NCBI RefSeq assembly: GCF_018408855.1
Contig: NZ_AP024323.1
Span: 744,001 to 808,000, forward strand
Length of the DNA stretch: 64,000 bases
Source of the DNA: Caballeronia sp. NK8
GTDB taxonomy: Bacteria; Pseudomonadota; Gammaproteobacteria; Burkholderiales; Burkholderiaceae
Direction: 5' to 3'
The translations under genes were made by a program, and so were the position numbers. Of this stretch, positions 42,511 through 52,080 are shown piece after piece. Under the pieces are notes generated by a model. The model saw nothing but the letters and a program-made list of their open reading frames with translations. It did not search any database and was not told the origin of the DNA. Position 1 is the first letter of the stretch; the number at the start of each line of letters is the position of its first letter.

Positions 42511-42984
42511 ATGGCAGAGCTCGAAAAGGAAAAGGTCGTCGGCGTCCTGAACAGGATTCTCGAATCCGAACTGGCGGGCGTCGTGCGCTACACGCACTAT
42601 TCGTTTCTCGTGTTCGGCTTCGGGCGTATTCCGATCGTCTCGTGGCTGCGCGCACAGGCCGACGAATCGCTCACGCACGCGCATCAGGCCGGCGAATGGA
42701 TCACGACGCTGGGCGCGTATCCGTCGCTGGAAATCGGCCCGCTGCTGGACAATCACACTTTCGACATCGCGACCATCCTGCGTGAATCGCTGCAGGCGGA
42801 AACCGTCGCGCTCGGTTTGTATCGCGACTTGCTGAAGATCGTCGAAGACCGCTCCGTCGCGCTGGAGGAATACGCGCGGCAGATGATTCAGGTAGAGGAA
42901 ATGCACGCGGGCGAAGTGGACAAGATGCTGCGCAGGCCGGGCGAAGTCGAGACCTCGCCGGAGCGCCGCTCGGGTCATACCTGA
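42511..42984 (+). CDS. Bacterioferritin-like protein
   Basis: The 157-residue four-helix ferritin-like protein has diiron ligand candidates in ESELAGVVRYTHYSF (Glu, Tyr/His), DESLTHAHQAGEW and QAETVALGLY, then QVEEMHAGEVDKML. No Met corresponding clearly to the heme ligand was assigned. It stores iron or acts as a Dps/bacterioferritin-type detoxifier, close to the peroxiredoxin gene. GGAGG precedes the ATG. Confidence 0.75.
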   Translation: MAELEKEKVVGVLNRILESELAGVVRYTHYSFLVFGFGRIPIVSWLRAQADESLTHAHQAGEWITTLGAYPSLEIGPLLDNHTFDIATILRESLQAETVALGLYRDLLKIVEDRSVALEEYARQMIQVEEMHAGEVDKMLRRPGEVETSPERRSGHT

Positions 42985-43000
42985 TTTTCGCGCACCAACG

Positions 43001-43033
43001 AAAAACGCCGGTCCGCATTGCGTGGACCGGCGT
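43001..43033 (-). terminator. Terminator of the peroxiredoxin gene
   Basis: On the minus strand ACGCCGGTCC pairs with GGACCGGCGT (43005-43014 with 43024-43033) around a nine-base loop, followed by TTTTT (complement of 43001-43005). It lies 26 bp past the peroxiredoxin stop and may also stop the ferritin transcript. Confidence 0.82.
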
Positions 43034-43058
43034 CTGACACGCTTGTAGCGCCCGCGCG

Positions 43059-43715
43059 TTACTTCGGCTGCGCCACCGTGCGCAGATAGGGCTTCAGCGT
43101 CTTGAAGCCGTCCGGATACTTCTTCTTCGCGTCGTCGTCCGACACGGACGTCGGGATGATCACGTCTTCGCCCGGCCGCCAGTTCACCGGCGTCGCGACC
43201 GTGTGCTTCGCGTTCAGTTGCAGCGCGTCGAGCAGGCGCAGCACTTCGTCGAAGTTGCGGCCCGCGCTCATCGGATACGTGAACGTGGCCTTTACCTTCT
43301 TGTCCGGACCGACGATGAACACCGCGCGAATCGTCGCGTTGTCATTCGCCGTGCGCGGGTTCGCGCCGCTCGCGTTCGGGTGGATCATGTCGTAAAGCTT
43401 CGCGACGTTCAGGTCCGCGTCGCCGATCATCGGATAGTTGACCGCGGTGCCCTGCGTTTCCTCGATATCTTTCGCCCACTGCGAGTGGTTCGTCACCGGG
43501 TCGATCGACAGGCCGATCACCTTCGTGTTGCGCTTGTCGAACTCGGGCTTGAGCTTGGCCATATAGCCGAGCTCGGTCGTGCAGACCGGCGTGAAGTCCT
43601 TCGGATGCGAAAACAGGATCGCCCACTTGTCGCCGATCCACTCGTGGAAGCGGATCGTGCCTTCGGTCGTCTCTGCCGTGAAGTCAGGGGCTTCATCACC
43701 AATGCGTATAGCCAT
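43059..43715 (-). CDS. 1-Cys peroxiredoxin (Prx6 type)
   Basis: The 218-residue AhpC/TSA-family enzyme has peroxidatic Cys45 in HPKDFTPVCTTE and no resolving cysteine in the rest. It also has the Prx6-type C-terminal domain (NWRPGEDVIIPTSVSDDDAKKKYP). It reduces hydrogen and alkyl peroxides. ATG 43715 follows GGAGA; the very long upstream frame is not coding. It stands alone between a ferritin-like gene and an APC permease. Confidence 0.87.
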   Translation of the reverse strand: MAIRIGDEAPDFTAETTEGTIRFHEWIGDKWAILFSHPKDFTPVCTTELGYMAKLKPEFDKRNTKVIGLSIDPVTNHSQWAKDIEETQGTAVNYPMIGDADLNVAKLYDMIHPNASGANPRTANDNATIRAVFIVGPDKKVKATFTYPMSAGRNFDEVLRLLDALQLNAKHTVATPVNWRPGEDVIIPTSVSDDDAKKKYPDGFKTLKPYLRTVAQPK

Positions 43716-44114
43716 ATCAAATCTCCACACGTGAGGAAAGTCCGGTGAACGTCCCATTGGTGAAACGGAACGGATTCCGGGGTTGAAAAGCGAAACTGTG
43801 AATCCGATTATAGTGCCCCGCGCACGGACGCCCCGGACGCGGGACCAAGCCCTTGAGCCGCGTGGGGTTTTGCAAGCTCGCTGACAGAACGCGGCACGCT
43901 TCGTGCTGCATGCGGTCGCCGTGAACGAGCGTGCGTGCGCTTGGGTTTGCGCTCGAATTCCCCGGCAAAATCTGCTATCACGGAACGACTGTCCGTCAGA
44001 ACAAACGTGCAGGCGTGAAGCGGAAGGCAAGTGGAACATCCCGCACTTGAACAGGCGGACAGAATTCGCCGCGCCACCGGGTGCGGCCACGCTGCCGCCG
44101 CACAGGAGGCGATC
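43716..44114. other. 399-bp divergent promoter region
   Basis: This lies between the peroxiredoxin and APC permease genes and holds their promoters. Nothing else recognisable is present: I see no OxyR site that I could defend and no small gene with a ribosome site. The frames running through it extend the two flanking genes and lack family features. Confidence 0.45.
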
Positions 44115-45605
44115 GTGACCGTCATGCAAAGAAAATCCGTCGCGTTGCTGCAAAGCGAAGCGGCCGAAACCGACGAAGTGCTCCAGGAACACGGCGGCCA
44201 CGCGCTGAAACGATCGCTCACCGCGCTCGATGTCGTGATGCTCGGCGTAGGCTGCATCATCGGCGCGGGGATTTTCGTGCTGACCGGCCACGCGGCCGCG
44301 ACCAACGCCGGGCCGGGGATCATCATATCGTTCGTGCTTGGGGCGATCGTCTGCGCGCTCGCGGGGCTTTGTTATGCGGAAATGGCATCCACCGTGCCGG
44401 TATCGGGCAGCGCCTACACGTATGCCTACGCGACGATGGGTGAACTGATCGCGTGGCTCATCGGCTGGGACCTGATTCTCGAATACGCGGTCGGCGCGAC
44501 CACCGTCGCGATCGGCTGGTCGGGATATGTCGTGAGCTTTCTGCATTCGTTCGGCGTCGACATACCCGAGCAGCTTTCGAAAGCGCCATTCGCTTACGAG
44601 CCGGGACACGGCTGGAGCCACGTCGGCTCGATCCTCAACGTGCCCGCGATGGTGATCGTCGGGCTCATCACGCTGCTGCTCGTCTTCGGCATACGCGAAT
44701 CGGCGCGCGTCAATAGCGTCATCGTCGTGATCAAGGTGCTGATCGTGCTGGCGTTCATCGCCGCAGGCATCGCGTATGTGGATACGAGCCACTGGGTCAC
44801 GGCACAGAACCCCACGGGCGCGTTCATTCCGCCGAATACCGGCGAATCGGGCGTGTTCGGCATGAGCGGCGTGCTGCGCGGCGCGGCGGTCGTATTCTTT
44901 GCCTATATCGGTTTCGATTCGGTCTCGTGCGTCGCGCAGGAAACGCGCAATCCACGACGCGACATGCCGATCGGCCTGCTCGGTTCGCTCACGATTTGCA
45001 CGATTCTCTACGTGCTCGTGTCCTACGTGCTCACGGGTATCGTGCCTTACGACAAGCTCAACGTGGCGGACCCGATTGCAGTCGGCGTCGATGCGATCGG
45101 CATGCGCTGGCTCTCGCCCATCGTGAAGCTCGGCGCGATTTTCGGCCTCACGTCCGTGATTCTCGTGTTGCTGTTATCGCAACCGCGCATTTTCTATTCG
45201 ATGGCCAAGGACGGTCTGCTGCCGCCTTTCGCATCGAAGATTCATCCGCGCTTTCATACGCCCTATATCACCACGATCATCACCGGCGTCATCGTGATGA
45301 TTCTTGCGGGGCTGTTGCCGATCGGACTCGTTGGCGAGCTGGTGAGCATCGGCACGCTGTTCGCGTTCACGGTCGTGTGCGTCGGCGTGCTGGTGCTGCG
45401 CATCACGCAGCCGAATCTCGAACGCGCGTTCAAGACGCCGGCCGTATTCATCGTCGCGCCGCTCGGGGCGCTGTCGTCGATCTTCCTGATGTCCGGTTTG
45501 CCCGCCGACACCTGGATCCGGCTCATCGTGTGGATGGTGATCGGCGTCGTCATCTACTTCGTGTACGGCATACGTCACAGCAGGCTGCGCGATCAGCGCA
45601 AATGA
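44115..45605 (+). CDS. APC-family amino acid permease
   Basis: The 496-residue protein has about 12 transmembrane helices and the APC signatures [24 protein letters not shown] in helix 1, [23 protein letters not shown] in helix 3 and [20 protein letters not shown] in helix 6. These match the cationic amino acid transporter (YfnA/CAT-like) group. It imports amino acids with protons. GTG 44115 lies five bases after AGGAGG; ATG 44124 is in frame but spaced too far. A hairpin terminator follows. Confidence 0.8.
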   Translation: MTVMQRKSVALLQSEAAETDEVLQEHGGHALKRSLTALDVVMLGVGCIIGAGIFVLTGHAAATNAGPGIIISFVLGAIVCALAGLCYAEMASTVPVSGSAYTYAYATMGELIAWLIGWDLILEYAVGATTVAIGWSGYVVSFLHSFGVDIPEQLSKAPFAYEPGHGWSHVGSILNVPAMVIVGLITLLLVFGIRESARVNSVIVVIKVLIVLAFIAAGIAYVDTSHWVTAQNPTGAFIPPNTGESGVFGMSGVLRGAAVVFFAYIGFDSVSCVAQETRNPRRDMPIGLLGSLTICTILYVLVSYVLTGIVPYDKLNVADPIAVGVDAIGMRWLSPIVKLGAIFGLTSVILVLLLSQPRIFYSMAKDGLLPPFASKIHPRFHTPYITTIITGVIVMILAGLLPIGLVGELVSIGTLFAFTVVCVGVLVLRITQPNLERAFKTPAVFIVAPLGALSSIFLMSGLPADTWIRLIVWMVIGVVIYFVYGIRHSRLRDQRK

Positions 45606-45611
45606 CATTGA

Positions 45612-45636
45612 AGAGGCCGCCGGCAACGCGGCCTCT
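45612..45636. terminator. Terminator between APC permease and CoA-transferase genes
   Basis: AGAGGCCGC and GCGGCCTCT form a perfect 9-bp stem (45612-45620 with 45628-45636) around a seven-base loop. A short T-rich tail lies on the plus side. It separates two convergent genes and may act in both directions. Confidence 0.65.
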
Positions 45637-45648
45637 TTGCTTGTCGAC

Positions 45649-47649
45649 TCACTCCGCCGCGCGTTTCGATTCATGCTCGCGCGCTTCTTCCGGGCTTTCG
45701 TAGATATACGGCGCGACGCCACGGCGCTTCAGAGCATCGCCGAGCTTGAGGCGCAGGAAACTGCTCGTCGTGTAACGCGTCACGCGATCGTAGTGGCCAT
45801 CCACCAGCTTCGTGACCATCTCCGAATAAGCGTCGAGCATGTCGGGGCGAATCGAAAAGTTATCGTAGTTCACGATGGCGTGCGGCCGCGTCTTCGCGCC
45901 CGCCAACTGTTTTTCTACTTCGCGACGGATCGCCTCGACATCGTCCACGCTCTTGACTTCGTGGCCTTCGAAGTTGATGAAGAAGAGATTCTTTTCCGGG
46001 TCATAGCTGAAGCGTTCCGACAAGTCGAGCCTGAGCAGGATCGCGCGCAGGCCCATCGGAGCATCGCGGAAGATCAGTTCGTCCATCAGACGCGGCGGCT
46101 TGTCCATGATCGGCGCGAAACCCATTTGCGCGATGATGTCCCGCTCCACATCGATGCCCGGCGCGACTTCCGTGAGAACCAGCCCCTTGTCCATGAGTTC
46201 GAACACGCAGCGCTCGGTGATATAGAGCACGGTTTGCCCGCGCTCGGCCGCATAACGGCCGCTGAAGGTGCGATGCTCGACCGCGTCGACGAACTTGCGG
46301 CAATCGCCTTCGCGGCGAATCCTGAGCTTGCCCGCCTCGATCGCCACATCGAGTTTGCCCGCGTTGAACGTGCCGACGAACACGACCTTCTTCGCGGCCT
46401 GGCTGATGTTGATGAAGCCGCCCGCGCCTGCGAGCTTCGGCCCGAACTTGCTGACGTTGAGATTGCCTTCGCGGTCCGCCTGCGCGAGACCGAGAAACGC
46501 GATGTCGAGACCGCCGCCATCGTAGAAGTCGAATTGATACGGCTGATCGATGATCGCCTGCGTGTTCGTGGCCGCGCCGAAGTTGAGGCCGCCCGCCGGA
46601 ATGCCGCCGATCACGCCGGGCTCGGTCGTCATCGTGAAGAGGTCGATCACCTGCTCTTCGTTCGCGACGCTCGCGATGCCTTCCGGCATACCGATGCCGA
46701 GATTCACGATGCTGTTGGCCATCAGCTCGAAGGCCGCGCGGCGCGCGATGATCTTGCGTTCGGTGAGCCCCATCGGCGGCACCGAGCTCGCGGCCACGCG
46801 CAATTCGCTGGAAAACGCCGCGCTGTATTGCTCGCCGAAGGTCTGCCAGTGATTGTCGGGCTTCGCGAGCACGACGCAATCGACCATCACGCCCGGAATC
46901 TTCACTTGCCGCGAATTGAGCGTGTTGGATTCCGCAAGCCGCTCGACCTGCGCGATCACGATGCCGCCCGAGTTGCGCGCGGCCATCGCGATGGACAGCG
47001 CTTCGAGCGTCAGCGCTTCCTTTTCCATCGTGACGTTGCCGTTGAGATCGGCGGTGGTGCCGCGCACGATCGCCACATCGATCGGAAAGGTCGGGTAGTA
47101 CAGATAGTCCGTGCCGTCGATCGGCATGAGGCGCACGAGGTCTTCGGTCGTGCGCGCATTGAGCTTGCCGCCGCCGTTGCGCGGATCGACGAAGGTGCCG
47201 AGCCCGACCGTCGAAAGCTGCCCGGGCCGATGCGCGGCGATGTCCCGAAAGAGTTGCGAGATCACGCCTTGCGGCAGGTTGTACGCTTCGATGCGGTTCT
47301 CGATCGCCATCTTCTGCAGGCCCGGCACGAGCCCCCAGTGCCCGCCGATCACGCGCTTGACGAGGCCCTCATGCGCCAGATGATTGAGGCCCTTGGCGCG
47401 CCCGTCGCCCTGCCCGGCGGCATACACCAGCGTCAGTCCGGCGATCGGATCGGTGCCTTCGACAAAGCGCTCCTCCAGCGCGATCGCCACTTCCTCCGCG
47501 AAGCCGATACCGACAAAGCCGCTCGTCGCGATGGTGTCGCCCGAGCGGATGAGACGCACGGCCTCGCGCGCGGACACGATCTTGCCGCGTTCGACGAGGC
47601 GCGCGGTCGAGGGAAACGGATGGCGGGTCGGCGTGCTGCTGGCGGTCAT
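45649..47649 (-). CDS. Fused-subunit CoA-transferase (acetate/propionate/3-oxoacid type)
   Basis: The 666-residue family I CoA-transferase has both halves in one chain. The N-terminal alpha part has SGFVGIGFAEEVA and the C-terminal beta part has NLGIGMPEGIASVANEE and TTEPGVIGGIPAGG, where Glu is the covalent CoA carrier. An unusual C-terminal extension of about 130 residues follows. Related proteins exchange CoA among acetate, propionate and acetoacetate. Typical YdiF enzymes have about 530 residues, so the extra tail may be regulatory. It is convergent with the APC gene. Confidence 0.8.
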   Translation of the reverse strand: MTASSTPTRHPFPSTARLVERGKIVSAREAVRLIRSGDTIATSGFVGIGFAEEVAIALEERFVEGTDPIAGLTLVYAAGQGDGRAKGLNHLAHEGLVKRVIGGHWGLVPGLQKMAIENRIEAYNLPQGVISQLFRDIAAHRPGQLSTVGLGTFVDPRNGGGKLNARTTEDLVRLMPIDGTDYLYYPTFPIDVAIVRGTTADLNGNVTMEKEALTLEALSIAMAARNSGGIVIAQVERLAESNTLNSRQVKIPGVMVDCVVLAKPDNHWQTFGEQYSAAFSSELRVAASSVPPMGLTERKIIARRAAFELMANSIVNLGIGMPEGIASVANEEQVIDLFTMTTEPGVIGGIPAGGLNFGAATNTQAIIDQPYQFDFYDGGGLDIAFLGLAQADREGNLNVSKFGPKLAGAGGFINISQAAKKVVFVGTFNAGKLDVAIEAGKLRIRREGDCRKFVDAVEHRTFSGRYAAERGQTVLYITERCVFELMDKGLVLTEVAPGIDVERDIIAQMGFAPIMDKPPRLMDELIFRDAPMGLRAILLRLDLSERFSYDPEKNLFFINFEGHEVKSVDDVEAIRREVEKQLAGAKTRPHAIVNYDNFSIRPDMLDAYSEMVTKLVDGHYDRVTRYTTSSFLRLKLGDALKRRGVAPYIYESPEEAREHESKRAAE

Positions 47650-47684
47650 GGCGTCTCCTGTTCGCGCGTTTCTTGTGGTGAGTT

Positions 47685-49610
47685 CTATATTTCGACACGC
47701 GCCCCGAGTTCGATGACGCGATCAGCCGGCAATCGCAGATAGGCCGCGACGTTCCCCACATTGTGCAGCATGATCGCGAAGAGCCGTTCGCGCCATAACG
47801 CCATGCCCGTGCCCGGCGTCGGCACGACGGTCGCCCGCGAAAGAAAGTACGAAATGGTCGCGCGATCGAAGTTGAGCCCCGACGAGCGGCACGTTTCGAG
47901 CGCAGCGGGCAAGTCGACTTCGTCCTTGAAGCCGTAGTTCACCGTCACCTGAAAACAGCCGTTGCCGAGCGATTCCAGCGACACCCGGTGCGCCTTGTCG
48001 ACCCACGGCACAGGCTCCGTCGCGACCGTCAGAAACACCGTGTGTTCGTGCAGCACGCGGTTGTGCATCAGGTTGTTCAGAAGCGAATGCGGCACGCCGG
48101 TCGGATCGTTCGACATGAAGATCGCCGTGCCCTCCACGCGCGCCGGCGCACGCGCGAGCAGACTGGCGAGGAACGGCTTGAGCGGCGTCGCCCCCGCGCG
48201 CAGGCGGGCCTCCTGAATCATCATCTGTGCGCCGCGTCCCCAGGTCGCCATGACCGTGAACATCACGAGGCCGATCGCGACCGGGAACCAGCCGCCTTCC
48301 GCGATCTTCAGACAGTTCGCGGAGAAGAACATCGCATCGATCACGAAGAAGAACGCCGTCGCGAAGATGCACAGCGACCAGTTGTAGTGCCACGCATAGC
48401 GGATCACGAAGAAGGTCAGCACCGTGGTGATGAGCATCGTGCCGGTCACGGCGATGCCGTATGCGGAGCCGAGCGCGGTCGACGAACCGAAGCCGAGCAC
48501 GGCGGCCACCACCGCGAGCAGCAGCGTCCAGTTGATGCCCGGCACATAGATCTGCCCGATCTCCTTCGCCGACGTGTACACGACGCTCATGCGCGGCAGA
48601 AAGCCGAGTTGCATCGCCTGCTTGGTCATCGAGTACGTGCCGGAGATCACGGCCTGCGAAGCGATGACCGTCGCGATGGTCGAGAGCACGACCATCGGAT
48701 AGAGCATCCACGACGGAAAGAGCCGATAGAACGGATTTTGCAGCGCGGCCGGATCGGCGATCAGGAGCGCGCCCTGACCGAGATAGTTGAGCGCGAGCGC
48801 GGGAAAGACTACGGCGAACCACGTGAGGCGGATCGGCCGCGAGCCGAAGTGACCCATGTCGGCATAGAGCGCTTCCGCGCCCGTCAGCGACAGCACGACG
48901 GCGCCGAGCGCGACGAACGCGAGCCAGCGATGATGCACGCAGAAAGCAAGCCCTTCGAGCGGATTGAGCGCGGCGAGAATACGCGGCGCATCCGCGATGT
49001 TCATGAAGCCTGACACCGCCAGCACGATGAACCACAGCACCATGACCGGCCCGAACACCGCGCCGATGCCCGACGTGCCATGCTTCTGCATCACGAACAG
49101 CGCGACCAGCGCGACGAGTGTAATGGGCACGACATAGGGCTGCAGGCCGGGCGCGGCGACTTCGAGCCCTTCGACCGCGCTCAGCACGGAAATGGCGGGC
49201 GTGATGACGCCGTCGCCGTAGAACAGCGCCGCGCCCATCACGCCGACCAGCAACAGCACGTGTTTGAGCCGCTTCTTCGATTCGACCGACGACGCCGCGA
49301 GCGCAAGCAGCGCCATGATGCCGCCTTCGCCATGATTGTTGGCGCGCAGGATCAGCGTCACGTACTTGAGCGAGACGATGATGGTGAGCGACCAGAAGAT
49401 CAGCGACACGATGCCGATCACGTTCGCAGGCTGTAAAGGCAGGCCGCCGGCGGGATCGAACACCGTTTTGAGCGTGTACAGCGGACTCGTGCCGATATCG
49501 CCGTAGACGACGCCGAGCGCCGCGAGCGAGAGCCCGAACAAGGCCGGATGGCCGTGCGGCTCGGGCGTGTGTTTGTCGTCGGCCGGCAAGCCGGGTGCAG
49601 TCGATCCCAT
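47685..49610 (-). CDS. kup: KUP potassium uptake protein
   Basis: The 641-residue protein has 12 transmembrane helices and KUP signatures: LAALGVVYGDIGTSPLYTL in helix 1, RANNHGEGGIMAL, FYGDGVITPAISVLSAVEGL, and a C-terminal soluble domain. It is a proton-potassium symporter used at low pH or low K+. ATG 49610 is preceded by GGGAGG. It follows the shikimate dehydrogenase homologue on the same strand. Confidence 0.88.
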   Translation of the reverse strand: MGSTAPGLPADDKHTPEPHGHPALFGLSLAALGVVYGDIGTSPLYTLKTVFDPAGGLPLQPANVIGIVSLIFWSLTIIVSLKYVTLILRANNHGEGGIMALLALAASSVESKKRLKHVLLLVGVMGAALFYGDGVITPAISVLSAVEGLEVAAPGLQPYVVPITLVALVALFVMQKHGTSGIGAVFGPVMVLWFIVLAVSGFMNIADAPRILAALNPLEGLAFCVHHRWLAFVALGAVVLSLTGAEALYADMGHFGSRPIRLTWFAVVFPALALNYLGQGALLIADPAALQNPFYRLFPSWMLYPMVVLSTIATVIASQAVISGTYSMTKQAMQLGFLPRMSVVYTSAKEIGQIYVPGINWTLLLAVVAAVLGFGSSTALGSAYGIAVTGTMLITTVLTFFVIRYAWHYNWSLCIFATAFFFVIDAMFFSANCLKIAEGGWFPVAIGLVMFTVMATWGRGAQMMIQEARLRAGATPLKPFLASLLARAPARVEGTAIFMSNDPTGVPHSLLNNLMHNRVLHEHTVFLTVATEPVPWVDKAHRVSLESLGNGCFQVTVNYGFKDEVDLPAALETCRSSGLNFDRATISYFLSRATVVPTPGTGMALWRERLFAIMLHNVGNVAAYLRLPADRVIELGARVEI

Positions 49611-49737
49611 GATTCCTCCCTGCTTTTTCCGGGCCACCGCGCGTGCGGGCGGCCTATTTGTCAGAGGATGAGCGTCTGCGTTGCTGTGTCGATTGCAGTA
49701 TAGGAACGGATGCGCGGTTATGTGCGCGCAGCGTTTT

Positions 49738-50574
49738 CTATGCGTACTTGATCTGCGCGACCGCGCGTAGATCGTCCGCCGTCGCGGTGCCGTAGCCGAA
49801 GAATTCCAGATACGCCGGAATCATTTCGAAAAGCATGTCCGTGCCGACCTGCACGGCGCAGCCCTTGTCCTTGGCCGCGCGCAGAAGCGGCGTGTATTCC
49901 GACTTCATCACGACTTCGCCGACGAACGTCTCCGGCGCGATGCGATCGATATCGAACGGCAGCGGGTCGGTTTCCTTCATGCCGAGCGGCGTTGCGTTCA
50001 CGATCACGTCGAAGCCGGCTGGGTCTTTCGTATCGGTTCGCACGACGAGTTGAGGATAGTGCTCGCGCAAACGCGACGCGAGCCCTTCGACAGAAGGTGT
50101 GTTGGTATCGAATACCGCGAGTTCGGCGACGCCCGCCGCCGCGAGCGACGCCGCGATCGGCGAACCGACGCCGCCGCTGCCGAGCACGAGCACGCGCGCG
50201 CCCGTAAGCTTGCGGCCTTTGCGTTCGACGCCGCGCACGAAGCCCGCGCCGTCGAACTGGTCGCCGACGAGCGTGCCGTCCGGGCGCTTCAGGATCGCGT
50301 TGCACGCCCCGGCGATGCGCGCGGTCGGGCTGACTTCATCCATCAGGCCGACGGTCGTGATCTTGTGCGGCATGGTAACGAGCGCGCCGCGAATATTCGT
50401 GAGCTTGAACAGATGCGGCAGGAATGCGACGTAATCCTCGGGTTTGACGCCCATTGGCACGACGACCGCGTCGATGCCCTGTTTGTCGAACCAGGGGTTG
50501 TAGATCATCGGCGCCTTGAACGCTTCGGTCGGGTAGCCGAGGTGAGCAATCAGAGTGGTCTTGCCGCTGATCAT
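49738..50574 (-). CDS. Shikimate dehydrogenase homologue
   Basis: The 278-residue protein has the AroE fold: VTMPHK with the catalytic Lys, DQFDGAGF in place of the usual NTDG, the nucleotide loop LGSGGVGSPIA and NATPLGMKETDPLP. The altered substrate loop suggests a quinate, shikimate or amino-shikimate-like variant rather than the housekeeping enzyme. It sits just after livF of an ABC transporter operon on the same strand, so a role in hydroaromatic catabolism is possible. Confidence 0.75.
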   Translation of the reverse strand: MISGKTTLIAHLGYPTEAFKAPMIYNPWFDKQGIDAVVVPMGVKPEDYVAFLPHLFKLTNIRGALVTMPHKITTVGLMDEVSPTARIAGACNAILKRPDGTLVGDQFDGAGFVRGVERKGRKLTGARVLVLGSGGVGSPIAASLAAAGVAELAVFDTNTPSVEGLASRLREHYPQLVVRTDTKDPAGFDVIVNATPLGMKETDPLPFDIDRIAPETFVGEVVMKSEYTPLLRAAKDKGCAVQVGTDMLFEMIPAYLEFFGYGTATADDLRAVAQIKYA

Positions 50575-50685
50575 GGCAGCTCCTTGTGAGGATGTCGAAG
50601 GCGCGCGCGTGGGCGCGCCGTCACCATGATAGTGCCGCTTGCGGGTTCAGTGCCGCCTGATTGTCGTTGCGCGGTGCCGCAATTT

Positions 50686-51420
50686 TCAGTGGCTCGCGCC
50701 GAGATACGCCGCCTTCACCGATGGATCGTTGCGAAGCTGCTCCGCCGGGCCGTGGGTCGCGACGCGGCCGTTCTCCAGCACATAGCCGTAATCCGCGACA
50801 TTGAGCGCGGCGGCGGCGAACTGCTCGACGAGCAGCATCGTCACGCCATCGGCCTTCAGGCGCTCGATGATGCGGAACACTTCGTCGACGAGAATGGGCG
50901 CGAGGCCCATCGACGGTTCGTCGAGCAGCACGAGGTCCGGGTTGAGCATGATGGCGCGGGCCATCGCGAGCATTTGCTGTTCGCCGCCTGACAGCGTGCC
51001 TGCGAGCTGGTTTCGGCGTTCTTTCAGGCGCGGGAAGAGGTCGATCGCGCGTTCCAGGTCGGCGTTGACGTCGCCTTTCGGGCGTGACCAGGTCAGGCGC
51101 GGGAAGGCGCCGAGCAGCAGGTTATCGGTGACGGACATGGTCGCGAATACGCGGCGGCCCTCGGGGGAATGCGCCAGGCCCAGGCGCGCGATCTTGTGTG
51201 ACTCCAGCGAGTCGATGCGCTTGGTGTTGCTGCCGACGCCCATCGTGATTTCGCCTTCCGTCGGCTTGATCATGCCGGAGATCGCGCGCATGGTCGTGGT
51301 TTTGCCCGCGCCGTTGGAGCCGATCAAGGTCACGACTTTCGCCTTCGGCACGTGCAATGTTATGCCGTGGAGGACTTTCACTTTGCCGTAGCCGGCGTGG
51401 AGGTTTTTTATCGTCAGCAT
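50686..51420 (-). CDS. livF: Branched-chain amino acid-type ABC transporter ATPase LivF
   Basis: The 244-residue ABC ATPase has Walker A GSNGAGKTTTM, signature LSGGEQQMLAMARA, Walker B LVLLDEPSMGL and the H-loop region LLVEQF. LivF pairs with a LivG-type ATPase to power a HAAT importer. The other subunits are encoded just upstream, but a 573-bp palindrome separates this gene from livMG, so it may be on its own transcript. Confidence 0.85.
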   Translation of the reverse strand: MLTIKNLHAGYGKVKVLHGITLHVPKAKVVTLIGSNGAGKTTTMRAISGMIKPTEGEITMGVGSNTKRIDSLESHKIARLGLAHSPEGRRVFATMSVTDNLLLGAFPRLTWSRPKGDVNADLERAIDLFPRLKERRNQLAGTLSGGEQQMLAMARAIMLNPDLVLLDEPSMGLAPILVDEVFRIIERLKADGVTMLLVEQFAAAALNVADYGYVLENGRVATHGPAEQLRNDPSVKAAYLGASH

Positions 51421-51477
51421 GTTTTTGGTCGCGTTCGGTCGTCTTTCGCTTCGGCTTCTATGGAATCCTGATTTCGC

Positions 51478-52050
51478 GTCGGTCTATTGGCACTGCCCCT
51501 CCCCGGGGCGGGGGTCACTTTCTTTGCTGCTGCAAAGAAAGTAACCAAAGAAAGCAGCTCGAGACGCCCGCGGTCACACGCAATTTGGCCACTATTCTCG
51601 TTGCTCGTGGCGTCTGTAGCGAGTGCCCTCGTAGGCCCCGTCGGGCTTGGACCGCGCACGGTCTGCCACATCGCACCACGCGCGCGAATGGTTCAGCACG
51701 AAATAGCTCCGGCCCGCTTCGCGGCCGATGGGTACATCGGGTCTGCATGTGCTTCTGCGCTTCTCTTTTTTCGTCGGTTTCCCTCGCAGACCCATCGGCA
51801 GCGCGTAGCGCTGTGCCGGAACTGTTTCGTGCGGAACCAGTGCGCTTAAACAACTAGCTAGTCAGACCGTGCGCGGTCCACGCCCGATGGGGCCTACGAG
51901 GGCACTCGCTACTGAGCCCACGAACAACGAGAAGAACACCCAAACTGCGTGTGACCGTGGGCGTATCGAGCTGCTTTCTTTGGTTACTTTCTTTGCAGCA
52001 GCAAAGAAAGTGACTGCCGCCCCGCACAGGGGCAACGCCAATAGACCGAC
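51478..52050. repeat. 573-bp imperfect palindrome inside the liv gene cluster
   Basis: Nearly the whole gap between livMG and livF is one long inverted repeat centred at about 51764. Left arm 51478-51665 matches the reverse complement of 51862-52050 at most positions. The inner parts also pair (GGTTC near 51690 with GGAACC ending 51838, GCCGATGGG with CCCATCGGC). Each arm contains a perfect 10-bp hairpin (CTTTCTTTGC with GCAAAGAAAG, at 51518-51541 and 51987-52010). No ORF with a ribosome site is present. It looks like a mobile intergenic repeat rather than a gene. No transposase is present. Confidence 0.85.
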
Positions 52051-52080
52051 ACGTCTACGGGATCCGGCGACAAAAAAAAC

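Noticed and set aside
45637..47742. A 701-codon plus-strand open frame over the CoA-transferase gene
   Set aside because: It is antisense to a clear CoA-transferase with conserved catalytic motif. The product is low-complexity with no family features.
51487..51857. Several overlapping 60-166-codon frames inside the liv palindrome
   Set aside because: They appear on both strands because the arms mirror each other. None has a ribosome site or known product.
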